Shown: positions 43,999-54,195, numbered from the stretch's first letter. The stretch: 64,000 nucleotides of DNA from Mojavia pulchra JT2-VF2 (GCA_019359325.1 JAHHHN010000011.1:117090-181089); one strand, 5' to 3'. Program-made: numbers and translations. Notes: generated by a model from the letters alone, not told the origin.

Positions 43999-46900
43999 TC
44001 TGCGTTTGTTCTAATTAATTCCATAATTTTCTCAAACTGATAGTTGTTTGCTAAATCCCTGAAAAGTCGGAAAAGATGACTATTTTCTGAGGGAATTTGC
44101 TCAAGCAACTCTAAAATCATGTCATCGCTACAGCTAGCTGCGGCATAACGTAGATGTTCTAGCCACTGAGGAGGCATCTGTGACAAATGCTGCATAATAT
44201 CAGCTTCACTGAGAAATATCTGTGTCTGTTGGCTAGCAGATGTATTTAAAACTTCTATTGGACTGACATATTTTACACCCAGATGTTTGCTGACCTTTTC
44301 TAGTAATATTTGTTGAGTAAATGGCTTGCGAATAAAATCATCGCAACCGGTTAATAAAATTTTCTGCCGTTCTTCCTCAAAGGCGCTAGCAGTCAAGGCA
44401 ATAATGATGGTATGGGTATGGCAGGTTTGTTCACAGGTGCATACTGGCATCATTAGACACTGAGAAGCTAGTTGTATCGATGAGTTTACTGACTGGTACA
44501 TACTGGCATAAAGCGGCAAAATTCCTTCTCCATGCCTTCTTTCTCTAGCTTTAATCACTCTCGTGGCTTGATAGCCATCCATAACAGGCATTCGCATATC
44601 CATAAAGATCAGGTGTGGTTGCCATTCCATCCATTGGGCGATCGCTTCTTGACCATTGGTAGCTTCGCGGACTGCAAAGCCAATAGCTGTTAGTAGTTTA
44701 ACTAACACAAGACGGCTATCTTGGGCGTCGTCAACCACTAATATGCGGTATTCCGCTTGAGCAGGTGCTAAACCAATAATCTGGCGTTGACTTTGCTGAA
44801 TCTGAATTTGACTAGCTGAGGCTAGGCTGATTTGAATATTAAAGGTAAATCGACTTCCCTCACCGACAGTGCTAGTAGCGCTTATATTTCCGCCTAACAT
44901 TTGTATATATTTGCGGCTAATTGCTAAACCTAGCCCTGTTCCTTGTTGCGATTTCCTTCCGGTTTCGGTTTGCCCAAAAGCTTCAAAAAGTAAGTTAATT
45001 TCTTGAGGGGCAATACCAGACCCAGTATCTTCTACTTCAAAAATTAAAAATCGAGAAGATTCTTTCTTAGCCATCAGTTTCCTATTCTCTTCTACTCTCA
45101 CTCTCAGTGTTACGCTTCCAGTATCAGTAAATTTGATGGCATTTCCCAAGAGGTTGAGCAAGACTTGACGCAGTTTGCTTTCATCTGTTTGCACATATTG
45201 GGGAAGGTCAGGAGTAGATTCAAATATTAGTTGTAAGTCTTTAGCAGCAGTTCGGAAGCGCAACATTTCTTCCAAGCTTTCTAAAAAGCGAATTAAGTCA
45301 AAAGTTTTAATATTTAAGGTGATTTTACCAGCCTCAATTTTAGACATTTCTAAAATGTCGTTAATTAAATTGAGAAGATGCTCACCAGCACGATTAATAA
45401 TTGCCAAGCTTTCTTGATGTTCAGTAGATAAAGAATTATCATGGCTCATGACTTGAGTGAAACCCAGAATGGCATTGAGCGGGGTGCGTAGTTCATGGCT
45501 CATGTTGGCAAGAAATTTACTTTTGGCACGGTTTGCCCGCTCCGCAGCTTTTTTCTCCCTGGCTGCGATTTTTTGAGATTGAATCAGTTCTTGTTGGGTG
45601 CTTTGAAGTTTTTGAATAACTTTTAAAAGTTCTTGAGTACGTTTTTTAACTTGTGATTCTAAGATGCAATTGTATTCTGCTAATAACTTTTCTGTTTGTT
45701 TGCCTTGAGTATTTTCTGATATTTTAGTGTTGCCAAAAGCAATATTGTCCTCTAATTCTATTTCAGTATATTTCGCTTTCCAGGCAGCAAAAGACTTTTG
45801 CAATTGCTTTTCCATGCTATGAAATGAATTGACTAGTTCCACCAGTTCGTCGAAACGTTCAGTTTTTGTTGCCTGTTCCAATTTATCTGTAGCAATTTTT
45901 TTAGCTGCTTTATTTAATTGCACAATTGAATTGGTTAACCACTGAGCAGTCAAAAGGCTGAATTGTGTTGCTGCTAAAAAGGTAACTATGCATAATAGAA
46001 TGGTGGCGTTGTTGCTAGCAGTAATTTGTTGCATAAAGTCGGCTTCGGACATCACCACTACAATCAGCCAATCCAGACCAAGCTCGTCTCTCCAATTTTT
46101 TAGCTGCACAAAGTAACGGACTCCATTGCTGGTAAAGCTCAAGTGTTGCTTACCAACAACGAATCCCAAGCTACCAAAATGTTTGAGTAAATACTCAGTT
46201 GTTAGTTTGAGTAAAGAATCTTTACTATCTGATGCAAAAAGGCGTTGAACCTTTCCCTTAATGACAGTATATTGTGGTTCGGAAGTTGAGGAAGCTACTA
46301 TTAGCCCAGAACGCTCTAAAATAAAAGTTTTTCCCGAATGGCCAACTTTTAACTTGGCTAAAAAGTTATTAATTTGTGACAATATAATATCAATACCAAT
46401 TACCCCAACTAGCTTGTTAGTACGATCATAAAGGGGATAGCTAGAAGATATGGCTAAAGTTTCTGGTTTATCTTGCCATTGATAAATTGGACTCCAGATG
46501 GGCTTACCAAGATTAACTGCCTTTGTATACCATGCTTCTAAGTGGGGATTGTAATTTTTAATTTCCTTGAGATAGCTACGATTTCCCTGGTCATCTGTAG
46601 CGTAAATATAAACTTGACCAATGCCATTCTTTTCAGAAATTTCTTTAATTAAAATCTTGCCGTTATTTAGGCGTTCAATACCAATAAATTCACCTTTGGA
46701 ATTGGCAAAGCTATTGTAGCCAATATCAAAAACTTGCATTTGTTTCCAAAAGTAAAGTCCGGCTGTTTCAAAGTCAGAAAGATTGAGCAATCCTAGCTGA
46801 AGCGCATTTCCGTTAATTTGATTAATTTGTTGAGGGGTTGTAATGTATCTATCAAGGTTTTGTACGATGCGATCGCAGATTTCGCTCTCTAGCTGAATCG

Positions 46901-47126
46901 CAAGTTCTTTTACCGCTTTTTGTCCGTTTTGAAACGAAAGATAGCCCACAAGCCCCACTGATCCAAAAATTTGCAATACCATTGGCACAATGACAATGAA
47001 CTTGAGGAGCATACTGATACAAGCTTTTTCAACTAAGCGGTTGAGAGATTTTACACACTGAAGTTTAGATAACATTTTTGTTTGATTTGATCCCCAGTTG
47101 TTAACCAGGAAAATTTTGTTATACAA
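43995..47126 (-). CDS. membrane hybrid sensor histidine kinase (dCache-HAMP-HisKA-HATPase-REC)
   Basis: Product of 1043 residues. Membrane helices at about 41-64 and 374-397 enclose a dCache-type periplasmic sensor (AWYTKAVNLGKPIWSPIYQW, then GVIGIDIILSQINNFLAKLK). HAMP (~395-450) and a coiled coil (~478-530) lead to the kinase core with H544 (NMSHELRTPLNAILGF), N box LLGNAIKFTDTG and G boxes VEDTGSGIAPQE and GTGLGLAIS. The C-terminal receiver has D843 and K934 but is split by an odd insert (residues ~864-906, Cys/His-rich). It overlaps the GGDEF/EAL regulator by four bases, so that protein is the obvious phosphotransfer partner. The start could also be the Met at 18. Confidence 0.9.
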   Translation of the reverse strand: MYNKIFLVNNWGSNQTKMLSKLQCVKSLNRLVEKACISMLLKFIVIVPMVLQIFGSVGLVGYLSFQNGQKAVKELAIQLESEICDRIVQNLDRYITTPQQINQINGNALQLGLLNLSDFETAGLYFWKQMQVFDIGYNSFANSKGEFIGIERLNNGKILIKEISEKNGIGQVYIYATDDQGNRSYLKEIKNYNPHLEAWYTKAVNLGKPIWSPIYQWQDKPETLAISSSYPLYDRTNKLVGVIGIDIILSQINNFLAKLKVGHSGKTFILERSGLIVASSTSEPQYTVIKGKVQRLFASDSKDSLLKLTTEYLLKHFGSLGFVVGKQHLSFTSNGVRYFVQLKNWRDELGLDWLIVVVMSEADFMQQITASNNATILLCIVTFLAATQFSLLTAQWLTNSIVQLNKAAKKIATDKLEQATKTERFDELVELVNSFHSMEKQLQKSFAAWKAKYTEIELEDNIAFGNTKISENTQGKQTEKLLAEYNCILESQVKKRTQELLKVIQKLQSTQQELIQSQKIAAREKKAAERANRAKSKFLANMSHELRTPLNAILGFTQVMSHDNSLSTEHQESLAIINRAGEHLLNLINDILEMSKIEAGKITLNIKTFDLIRFLESLEEMLRFRTAAKDLQLIFESTPDLPQYVQTDESKLRQVLLNLLGNAIKFTDTGSVTLRVRVEENRKLMAKKESSRFLIFEVEDTGSGIAPQEINLLFEAFGQTETGRKSQQGTGLGLAISRKYIQMLGGNISATSTVGEGSRFTFNIQISLASASQIQIQQSQRQIIGLAPAQAEYRILVVDDAQDSRLVLVKLLTAIGFAVREATNGQEAIAQWMEWQPHLIFMDMRMPVMDGYQATRVIKARERRHGEGILPLYASMYQSVNSSIQLASQCLMMPVCTCEQTCHTHTIIIALTASAFEEERQKILLTGCDDFIRKPFTQQILLEKVSKHLGVKYVSPIEVLNTSASQQTQIFLSEADIMQHLSQMPPQWLEHLRYAAASCSDDMILELLEQIPSENSHLFRLFRDLANNYQFEKIMELIRTNAE

Positions 47127-47615
47127 TATACAATGGCATTAAAATCTAGTAGAATTGTTACTCAAAAAACTCTGCTGTAAATTGTATAAAAAATCACATT
47201 AAATAATTTGCTATTGTTCTTTGGCTGTCCTAGTTCCTCTTATATTAAATCTCCAAGTTTTGTTATAACACCTTAATTTGCTAAGTTTCATCTAGCAAGG
47301 AATCAGTAGGTTTTATCAGATGAACTGTAAAATATATTCACATTCATTTACAATCGGATTGATGCTAATTGAAATTTAACCAATCAACTACAGTATTAAC
47401 TTTTTGGTTAATAGTTGCTATTTACACTACGTTTCAAATCAAATTCTGAATTGGTTATATTTTAGTTTCCAGCCTGAGAAATCTCTCGTCTTCTGCAAAC
47501 ATTTGAATGCAATTATAAAAATTTAAAAATTATCAGATAAATAGTTTTTTAACAAGTAAAAAAATACTAAGATTTTTCTATTTTTTAACTTGCATATTTA
47601 AAAAAATTAAGAAAA
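47127..47615. other. AT-rich intergenic region upstream of the kinase cluster
   Basis: A 489-bp region between two minus-strand genes. It is strongly AT-rich and contains no credible reading frame, hairpin or repeat that I could see. It should contain the promoter of the three-gene signalling cluster and the end of the MOSC transcript. Confidence 0.4.
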
Positions 47616-48404
47616 TTATTTAAATATTTCAATTTTGTTACCAATTTCTAAAATTCTTTCGGATGCTGAAGTGAGTAATCGTGTATTGACGCCCAAGCTG
47701 TAAAAATGATTAAAACAAGATGAGGCTACCCAGTCTGGTAAGGTTGCTTGCCGCTGTTTCACAAATATTTTTTGAAAGTTTGGGTAAGGTATTCCTGAGT
47801 CAGGATCGCGTATTGGGATGACACACCGTTCACACGGTTGAACTCCAAAAAAACAAACATTTCCTACGCGAAAAGAAATTGTATCGCCTGTTTGTGTACT
47901 AAATAGCTGGTCTTCCCAAAAGGGTGGCACATCTGCAATTTCGATGTTGGCACGTATCCGACGGCGCATTTGGTCAACACTCATACCGGGGAACCAGGAA
48001 GCCACTTCTGTCAAAGTTGCTGTACTGATTACTGTTGGCCCAAGTAAGTTTGTATTATCGGGGAAGCCAATGTGAGAATTTTGCTGTAATGTTATGGTCA
48101 TTCCCAAAAAATCACTCAAAATCGCTGCTAGTGCTTGTCGTTCTTTATCAAGATGAAATTGTTGTAGTGAGTTGCTACCTGGGATTTGTAGAGATACAGT
48201 TCTGTTTAAAAAATTAAATTGCGATCGCACTAAATGAATCTTTGCATTGGACTTGCCATTAACCAACTTACCTTGTTGATCAACAATGGCAAACTCACGG
48301 TCAAATTCTAGCGCGCCACTAGGAAAAACTTTTGCGTGTTCAACATCTACGCCATTAAACGACTTGATGGGATAAAGTAAAATCTTGGCTAAGTACGGCA
48401 TCAA
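47616..48404 (-). CDS. MOSC domain protein with N-terminal beta-barrel (YcbX-like)
   Basis: Product of 262 residues. The MOSC_N part starts LAKILLYPIKSFNGVDVEHA (about 5-24) and ...VFPSGALEFDREFAIVDQQG. The MOSC domain contains VDQMRRRIRANIEIADVPPF and the conserved cysteine region FFGVQPCERCVIPIRDPDSG (about 190-209), the likely molybdenum-cofactor or sulfur-binding site. Relatives include YcbX and mARC, which reduce N-hydroxylated compounds. No ferredoxin domain is fused to it. It is followed upstream by lepB in the same direction with a 156-bp gap. Confidence 0.85.
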   Translation of the reverse strand: MMPYLAKILLYPIKSFNGVDVEHAKVFPSGALEFDREFAIVDQQGKLVNGKSNAKIHLVRSQFNFLNRTVSLQIPGSNSLQQFHLDKERQALAAILSDFLGMTITLQQNSHIGFPDNTNLLGPTVISTATLTEVASWFPGMSVDQMRRRIRANIEIADVPPFWEDQLFSTQTGDTISFRVGNVCFFGVQPCERCVIPIRDPDSGIPYPNFQKIFVKQRQATLPDWVASSCFNHFYSLGVNTRLLTSASERILEIGNKIEIFK

Positions 48405-48560
48405 ACAAGATAAATTCAGAGCAGCTAATTGAGAATCTGGGATTTTAGAATGCTATTTTCATCCAAAATCCCAAATCAACAGTTCTGCCGTTACTGATCT
48501 ACTTTAGCAAGATTAGGCAATCGCCAAGAGCCAAAGCTCCAACTCAATGTTCACTTTTAA

Positions 48561-49202
48561 CTATTTATAAACTGGCGATTTATCAATTCCGCCAATGTGA
48601 TTAAGTGGCCAGAAACGAATCACAGCACGACCGATAATATTTTGCCGTGGGACAACACCCCAGCAGCGGCTATCGTAGCTACTGTTACGGTTATCACCTA
48701 GTACTAAATATGAATCTGAAGGTATAGTCTGGGATTTTGCTAAGAAAGGCGGTTGCTGTCCTGATGTGCAAACATCAATGGCTGTGCGTTGTTGTAAGCC
48801 GAGGTACTTGTCTTCTTGGAGGGGTTTGTTGTTGATATAGACTTTGCCATTCCTGAGTTCTACCTTTTCCCCAGGTAAGGCAATTATACGTTTAATAAAG
48901 GCATCTTGGTATTGTTCTTTTTGTAGCTCTGCTGTGGGCGAAAAGACTACAATATCTCCTCGCTGCGGTTCCGAAAACTTATACTTCAATTTATCCACAA
49001 TGATCTTGTCTGCCTCCCACTGGTTTGGAGTACCATGCAAGGTGGGTTCCATTGAACCAGAGGGAATCCAGCGAGCTTCGGCAACAAAAGTACGAATTCC
49101 CAAAGCTAGAACGATACTTAATACAACAGTTCTACCTAGCTCTGCAATCCAGGAATTATCAGGTTGTTGACTAGAATTTTTATCAGACACTTGATTTTGC
49201 AT
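48561..49202 (-). CDS. lepB: signal peptidase I
   Basis: Membrane serine protease of 213 residues that removes signal peptides from exported proteins. The N-terminal membrane anchor is at about 24-42 (RTVVLSIVLALGIRTFVAEA). The catalytic pair is Ser50 (IPSGSMEPTL) and Lys104 (FIKRIIALPGE); box E is VLGDNRNSSYDSRCWG. The length fits short bacterial LepB. The active site is outside the cytoplasmic or thylakoid membrane. The gene is divergent from pyrC. Confidence 0.95.
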   Translation of the reverse strand: MQNQVSDKNSSQQPDNSWIAELGRTVVLSIVLALGIRTFVAEARWIPSGSMEPTLHGTPNQWEADKIIVDKLKYKFSEPQRGDIVVFSPTAELQKEQYQDAFIKRIIALPGEKVELRNGKVYINNKPLQEDKYLGLQQRTAIDVCTSGQQPPFLAKSQTIPSDSYLVLGDNRNSSYDSRCWGVVPRQNIIGRAVIRFWPLNHIGGIDKSPVYK

Positions 49203-49446
49203 GAAATTACTGAAGTAAAGATAAAGATGCGGGTAATGAACTCGCTAAGGAAGACTGTATCTGTCAATTTTAACGGGAGAGCTTTGATTTTTGATTATGT
49301 CGGCATGTTAACAAGGTTATTTATAGTTAAAAATAAACGTTTTTTTAACCTACGGCAAAAATTTATTACCAAAGAGCGCAACCAAGTTTAACCTAAAAAC
49401 ATAGTTGTCTGTTACCCATAGTCCTCTGTCTTAACGTTGTTAACCT

Positions 49447-50766
49447 ATGTCATCTACACACAGTTTACTAATTCGCCGCGCTCGTATAATTCTACCCAAT
49501 GGGGAATTCATGGTTGGGGATGTGTTGACGCGCGATCGCCAAATAGTCGAAGTTGCACCAGAAATCTTAGCTACAACGCCAACCAGGGAGATTGACGCAC
49601 AAGGGTTAACTTTGTTGCCAGGAGTCATCGATCCCCAGGTGCATTTCCGAGAACCAGGACTAGAACACAAGGAGGATTTATTTACGGCTAGTTGTGCCTG
49701 TGCCAAAGGAGGGGTAACCTCGTTTTTGGAAATGCCAAATACGCGTCCTTTAACCACTAACCAGCAAGCTTTAGATGACAAGTTACAACGTGCCTCCACT
49801 AAGTGCTTAGTTAATTATGGTTTTTTTATCGGGGCAACAGCCGAGAATTTGCCCGATTTATTAACCGCAAAACCGACACCAGGAATTAAGATTTTTATGG
49901 GGTCAATGCATGGTCAATTGTTGGTTGACCAAGACACGGCATTAGAAGCAATATTTGCTCAAGGAGACCGCCTAATTGCTGTTCATGCTGAAGACCAAGC
50001 CAGAATTAACCAACGAAGGCAAGAATTTGCAGGTATTCATGATCCGGCAATTCACTCACAGATTCAAGATAATCAAGCGGCATTATTAGCAACTAAGCAA
50101 GCCTTAAGGCTTTCTAAAAAATACCAACGTCGGCTGCATATTCTGCATATGTCAACAGCTGAAGAAGCCGAATTGTTGCGTCAAGATAAACCAAGTTGGG
50201 TAACCGCAGAGGTGACACCACAGCATTTAATGTTGAATACCAGTGCTTATGAAAAGATTGGGACTTTAGCACAGATGAATCCACCTTTGCGATCGCCTTA
50301 TGATAATGAAGCCCTTTGGCAAGCTTTGCGAGATGGGGTGATTGATTTTATCGCCACAGACCATGCACCCCACACCTTAGCAGAAAAAGCTCAAGAATAT
50401 CCCAATACTCCCTCTGGGATGCCTGGAGTAGAAACTTCTTTACCTTTAATGTTAACTGCGGCTATGCAAGGAAAGTGTACCATTGCCCAAGTTGCTCACT
50501 GGATGTCCAAAGCTGTAGCTGTTGCCTATGGTATCCCCAATAAGGGAGCGATCGCTCCTGGTTACGATGCTGATTTAGTGCTGGTAGATTTAAATACCTA
50601 CCACCCAGTCCGACGTGAAGAACTTTTAACCAAGTGCGGTTGGAGTCCTTTTGAAGGCTGGAACCTTACTGGATGGCCTGTCACAACTATTGTTGGTGGT
50701 GAAATTGTTTATGAAAAAGGCCAGTTAAATACGTCAGTGCGTGGTCAAGCTTTAACTTTCTCGTAG
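49447..50766 (+). CDS. pyrC: dihydroorotase
   Basis: Amidohydrolase of 439 residues that cyclises carbamoyl-aspartate to dihydroorotate in pyrimidine synthesis. GVIDPQVHFREPGLEHKEDL (59-78) is the dihydroorotase signature, followed by GVTSFLEMPNTRP, GIKIFMGSMHGQLLVD, LIAVHAEDQARIN, LHILHMSTAEEAELL and FIATDHAPHTLAEK with the catalytic Asp. The first metal-ligand His of the usual D-x-H-x-H is Gln64 here; I recall the same in other cyanobacterial PyrC proteins, so the enzyme may be active with an altered metal site. The gene stands alone, divergent from lepB. Confidence 0.9.
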   Translation: MSSTHSLLIRRARIILPNGEFMVGDVLTRDRQIVEVAPEILATTPTREIDAQGLTLLPGVIDPQVHFREPGLEHKEDLFTASCACAKGGVTSFLEMPNTRPLTTNQQALDDKLQRASTKCLVNYGFFIGATAENLPDLLTAKPTPGIKIFMGSMHGQLLVDQDTALEAIFAQGDRLIAVHAEDQARINQRRQEFAGIHDPAIHSQIQDNQAALLATKQALRLSKKYQRRLHILHMSTAEEAELLRQDKPSWVTAEVTPQHLMLNTSAYEKIGTLAQMNPPLRSPYDNEALWQALRDGVIDFIATDHAPHTLAEKAQEYPNTPSGMPGVETSLPLMLTAAMQGKCTIAQVAHWMSKAVAVAYGIPNKGAIAPGYDADLVLVDLNTYHPVRREELLTKCGWSPFEGWNLTGWPVTTIVGGEIVYEKGQLNTSVRGQALTFS

Positions 50767-51035
50767 CCGATATTTAAGACCTAAGTACTGTACAAATATA
50801 AATCATTTACATCAAGCTAATGGTTGCGCTACAACCGTGGCTAGATTTTATTTGATCAGATAAACTTGTCGCTTGAGGAAAATTTGTATCTTACAACTCC
50901 GAATATTGGAGTCTTGTTAAGAAACAAATTCCGCCTGCGGCTCATTTTGTTATGCAAGCACTTTATCAGGGTAATCCATTCCCTAAAATACTATGCCCGA
51001 AACAACCACTATATATGTAAGTTAGGAGAATCACT

Positions 51036-52217
51036 ATGTCATTCAAAATCCTCTGTTTGGATGGTGGTGGTATGCGTGGAGTCATCACAGCACGTATCCT
51101 TCAAGAAGTTGAACGCCAGATCAAGAAACATAAAGGTCAGGCTTTACATGAATACTTCGATATGATTGCTGGTACTTCTACTGGTTCAATTCTAGCAGCA
51201 GGAATTTCTTTAGGCAAAACGAGTGCAGAATTAATCGACCTATATGTTAACGAGGGTCAACATATATTCCCTATTCAACGAAAAAACCGCTATAAAATAT
51301 TTCCTGCCGCAATACAACCTATTCTTGAAGCACTGTCACCAACTAAATATTCTCATCAGGGCCTAGTTAAAGTTCTGATAAATAATTTAGGAACCAGCAC
51401 AATTCAAGATATTAGTAGCCCCATTATTTTAATTCTTGCTTACGATACGCTTTATCGCAACACAACATTCTTTACGAATTGTCACCCAGATTTGGGATAC
51501 CGTTGGTACGATGAATGTTCTTTATGGGAAATATGTGCCGCTTCTTCATCAGCGCCTACGTTTTTTCCACCTTATAAATTACAACCTGTCAATAAAGAGA
51601 AGTTTGGTAATTGGGTATTTCCTCACATTGATGGTGGAGTATCGGCTAATAACCCTGCTTTGGCGGCCCTCAGTTTAGTGATGCGGATTAGTCAATCTTC
51701 AGATAAGCTTGTCTCTTCAGAAACGAAGCGAAAATATAAATTGGAGAATCTACAGCTTGAAGATATTGCTATCCTTTCTATTGGTACTGGTCAAACTGGT
51801 GAACCATATCAATTTGAGGATATAACCCGATGGAAACCATTAGATTGGGCACAACATATTACTGATATCTTTATGGAGCCTACATCTGAAATTAATAGCA
51901 CTATTTGTCGGCAAATCATGGGTGGATATGAGTCTAAACGTTACTTACGTCTTCAATTTGAATTAAATGAAAAATTTAAACCTAAATTAAATGAGACACA
52001 TAAAGACACTCGCGTTGTATTGCCACCAGACGAGCGTGTAAATAAGTATATAGGTAAAAAACTTAGTGAAGATATGGATAATGCTCATCAGGATGTTATT
52101 CAGCAATTTCTAGACGCTACACATGCATTTATTAATGAAGGCCGTATTTACTATACTAGAGACAATTTTGGCCCTAGAGTAAAAGATGCGATCGCTTCTT
52201 TTATTGCTGTTAATTAG
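51036..52217 (+). CDS. patatin-like phospholipase
   Basis: Soluble lipid acyl hydrolase of 393 residues. The glycine-rich oxyanion loop LDGGGMRGVI (8-17), nucleophile motif GTSTG with Ser48 and the DGG motif with Asp199 (PHIDGGVSANNPALA) form the complete patatin dyad. The C-terminal ~150 residues are helical and family-specific. It has a good ribosome site (TTAGGAGAATC) and its own terminator. CapV-type effectors of CBASS defence are also patatins, but there is no nucleotidyltransferase gene nearby, so a general lipase role is the default. Confidence 0.9.
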   Translation: MSFKILCLDGGGMRGVITARILQEVERQIKKHKGQALHEYFDMIAGTSTGSILAAGISLGKTSAELIDLYVNEGQHIFPIQRKNRYKIFPAAIQPILEALSPTKYSHQGLVKVLINNLGTSTIQDISSPIILILAYDTLYRNTTFFTNCHPDLGYRWYDECSLWEICAASSSAPTFFPPYKLQPVNKEKFGNWVFPHIDGGVSANNPALAALSLVMRISQSSDKLVSSETKRKYKLENLQLEDIAILSIGTGQTGEPYQFEDITRWKPLDWAQHITDIFMEPTSEINSTICRQIMGGYESKRYLRLQFELNEKFKPKLNETHKDTRVVLPPDERVNKYIGKKLSEDMDNAHQDVIQQFLDATHAFINEGRIYYTRDNFGPRVKDAIASFIAVN

Positions 52218-53685
52218 TGCATATACTTATATAGCAATCCTAAATGATTTGTAAAATTAATCGTTGAGGTAGGTAACAGGGAACAGGGAAGAAGGATTTA
52301 CAAATGTAGTTTGTAAGTATATTAGCAACATATACATTTCACCTTGTTTGATAAAAATCTCGTAAACTACGAGATTTTTGCGTATTCATACGAGCTAAAA
52401 TAGTTAGTTTTGCTTTTACTGCACTACTCTATATATAATATAAGAATATCTTCTCAAAAAATCTTAATAAATTAATTTCATTAATCATTGATATGGAGTT
52501 TTATATATAGCTCCTGAGACAATACGCTTCAATTAACGGTAGCCGTTACCCTCAAGGATCGGCTGGTTTTATCAAGACAGCCCCAGGTATTGGTTCCTGC
52601 GGGTTTATATGAAAACTGAAAATTACTAACTGAAGCATATTAGTTTAATTTATAGATAAATAAGAATGTTTACCTAGAATTTGTTATTTTTTTAACTTTT
52701 CTTAATTAGCTTTCGGTATTCAGGTATTTAAATTTGCTTTCTAAGTAATTATATAAGAGCTAACTAGAATAAATAAATTAATAAAGTTCTGTAAAAACTC
52801 TGTTTTCAAGTAATCCTGAGTTTATATATCCTGAATACATACACCTTAAATCTGCCTTTAAGCTTCTAAATAATAGCTGCCTCTACAAGTATTGCACTAA
52901 GTAAATTGTTAGTGTTTGGTAATTTATACCAATAGAAAGCTAACGATTATCTCAACACCCAATCATCCATATGATGAAATCATTAAGGATGGACAAGTAT
53001 CATCGCAGATTACAAATTTGAGAAATATTGGAAGGAGAAATGTAACTAATTTTTAGCCGAAATTTTTCTGAAATGCAGGTATTGATAAAGCTGGTATTAC
53101 CTAGATGCCGCCTGCCAAAAAGAACACTCTTGAGATGTTTTTGAGAAATTTACACTGCATCTACTAAGAATTCCTGAACTGAGCAAAAAACTTAGTAGAT
53201 ATTAGTGTGTGTCCAATTACTGTTAATCACATAAATACGGCAACAATGTTCAATAATATGTGCGATGAGCGTGGTAGCGGCAGATAGAACGAGTATAAAA
53301 TCCTTTCTTGACTATTTGCCAAAGTTGATAAAGTAAGTAAAGATTTCTTAGCTGTAATGCTGATCGTTGGCTCGAAAAATTGCTGAGTCATTGAAGTTCG
53401 AGCAGCAGAAGCCGCCGTTCTAACTTCTCGCTGAGTAAAAATATTAGTGCCAATTCTCTTTTTGACCGCTACAAATTATTTACTCCAGCCCCCCTGCTGC
53501 CTATTTGTAGCGACGTTAAAGTGAAATGGTCAGGACTTATGCATGAAAACGGAAAATCAAAGGTTTGGGTGGGTAGGGTATGAAGATGTAGGGGTGTATT
53601 TGTGCAAAAGCCTTGCAACCTCATACCCTTAGACTCAGCCTCAATGAAGTGGTTTGCAAGGCGCGGGCTGGAGGTAAAGAAAACA
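52218..53685. other. gene-poor 1.5-kb stretch with repeats and possible remnants
   Basis: No convincing gene. It contains the patatin terminator (52353-52379); a short open stretch at about 52514-52612 (LRQYASINGSRYPQGSAG...) without a start codon; a minus-strand open stretch of ~70 codons at about 53240-53475 (TQREVRTAASAARTSMTQQF) ending in stop codons, perhaps a remnant; and a repeat-like segment at about 53530-53640 including AGGGTATGA (53575-53583) paired with TCATACCCT (53621-53629). TCAGGACTTATGCA at about 53530 resembles sequences I associate with Nostoc insertion elements. The rest is AT-rich. Confidence 0.4.
52353..52379 (+). terminator. intrinsic terminator of the patatin gene
   Basis: A perfect 12-bp stem, AAAAATCTCGTA (52353-52364) with TACGAGATTTTT (52368-52379), with a three-base loop; the T run forms the end of the stem. 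It is 136 bp after the patatin stop. A run of A at the other side allows it to work in both directions. Confidence 0.75.
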
Positions 53686-54195
53686 TTACAGAGTAGCGAT
53701 TACTTCACTAAGGGCGCAATTGCAAAGAGTAATTTCAGCTTGGCGATCGCCTTCATTGCCGTAAGTCAAATATACGCTAATATAACTACTTGGTTTGTAG
53801 GGCATCCTTTCTGCCCACTCGATCGCCACAATTCCCGGCGTAACCTCAAAACCTTCCCAATAAGTTTCCAAGTTTAAGGTAGCGACTTCTGGTGATTCTA
53901 AGCGATATAAATCCAAGTGGTAAAGCGGGAGACGTCCCTGTGTGTACTCATTAATCAGAGTAAAGGTAGGACTTACAATCGATTCAGTAATTCCCAAACC
54001 TTTGCCGATACCTTGCACCAAAGTAGTTTTGCCAGCACCTAAATCGCCTTCAAGTAAAATTACACTGCCAACCGTTAAAGATTGACCAAAAGCAATACCT
54101 AAATTGAAAGTTGCCTCTGCATCTGCAAGCACAATTTTTTTAGTGAAGTTGAGATGCGATCGCCCTGTTTCCTCAATTTTGAATTCATCTACCAT
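53686..54195 (-). CDS. tsaE: tRNA threonylcarbamoyladenosine synthesis ATPase TsaE
   Basis: Product of about 169 residues from the ATG complement of 54193-54195 (preceded by GGAG on the minus strand; the longer frame begins with a GTG). Walker A is [20 protein letters not shown], followed by [40 protein letters not shown] and [13 protein letters not shown], the full TsaE signature. It works with TsaD and TsaB to add t6A37 to tRNAs. Its start overlaps the end of yvcK by 11 bp, so the two are co-transcribed. Confidence 0.94.
   Translation of the reverse strand: MVDEFKIEETGRSHLNFTKKIVLADAEATFNLGIAFGQSLTVGSVILLEGDLGAGKTTLVQGIGKGLGITESIVSPTFTLINEYTQGRLPLYHLDLYRLESPEVATLNLETYWEGFEVTPGIVAIEWAERMPYKPSSYISVYLTYGNEGDRQAEITLCNCALSEVIATL

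Noticed and set aside
51036..52217. CBASS defence system
   Set aside because: Only the patatin-like candidate effector is present; no CD-NTase, Cap2/Cap3 or HORMA/TRIP13 gene lies in the flanking 2 kb.
52514..52612. Short plus-strand open stretch with RiPP-like composition (GSAGFIKTAPGIGSCG)
   Set aside because: It has no ATG, GTG or TTG start with a ribosome site and no maturation genes nearby; kept only as a possible relic.
53602..53877. 91-codon plus-strand frame overlapping the tsaE 3' end
   Set aside because: It is antisense to tsaE over much of its length and has no domain character.
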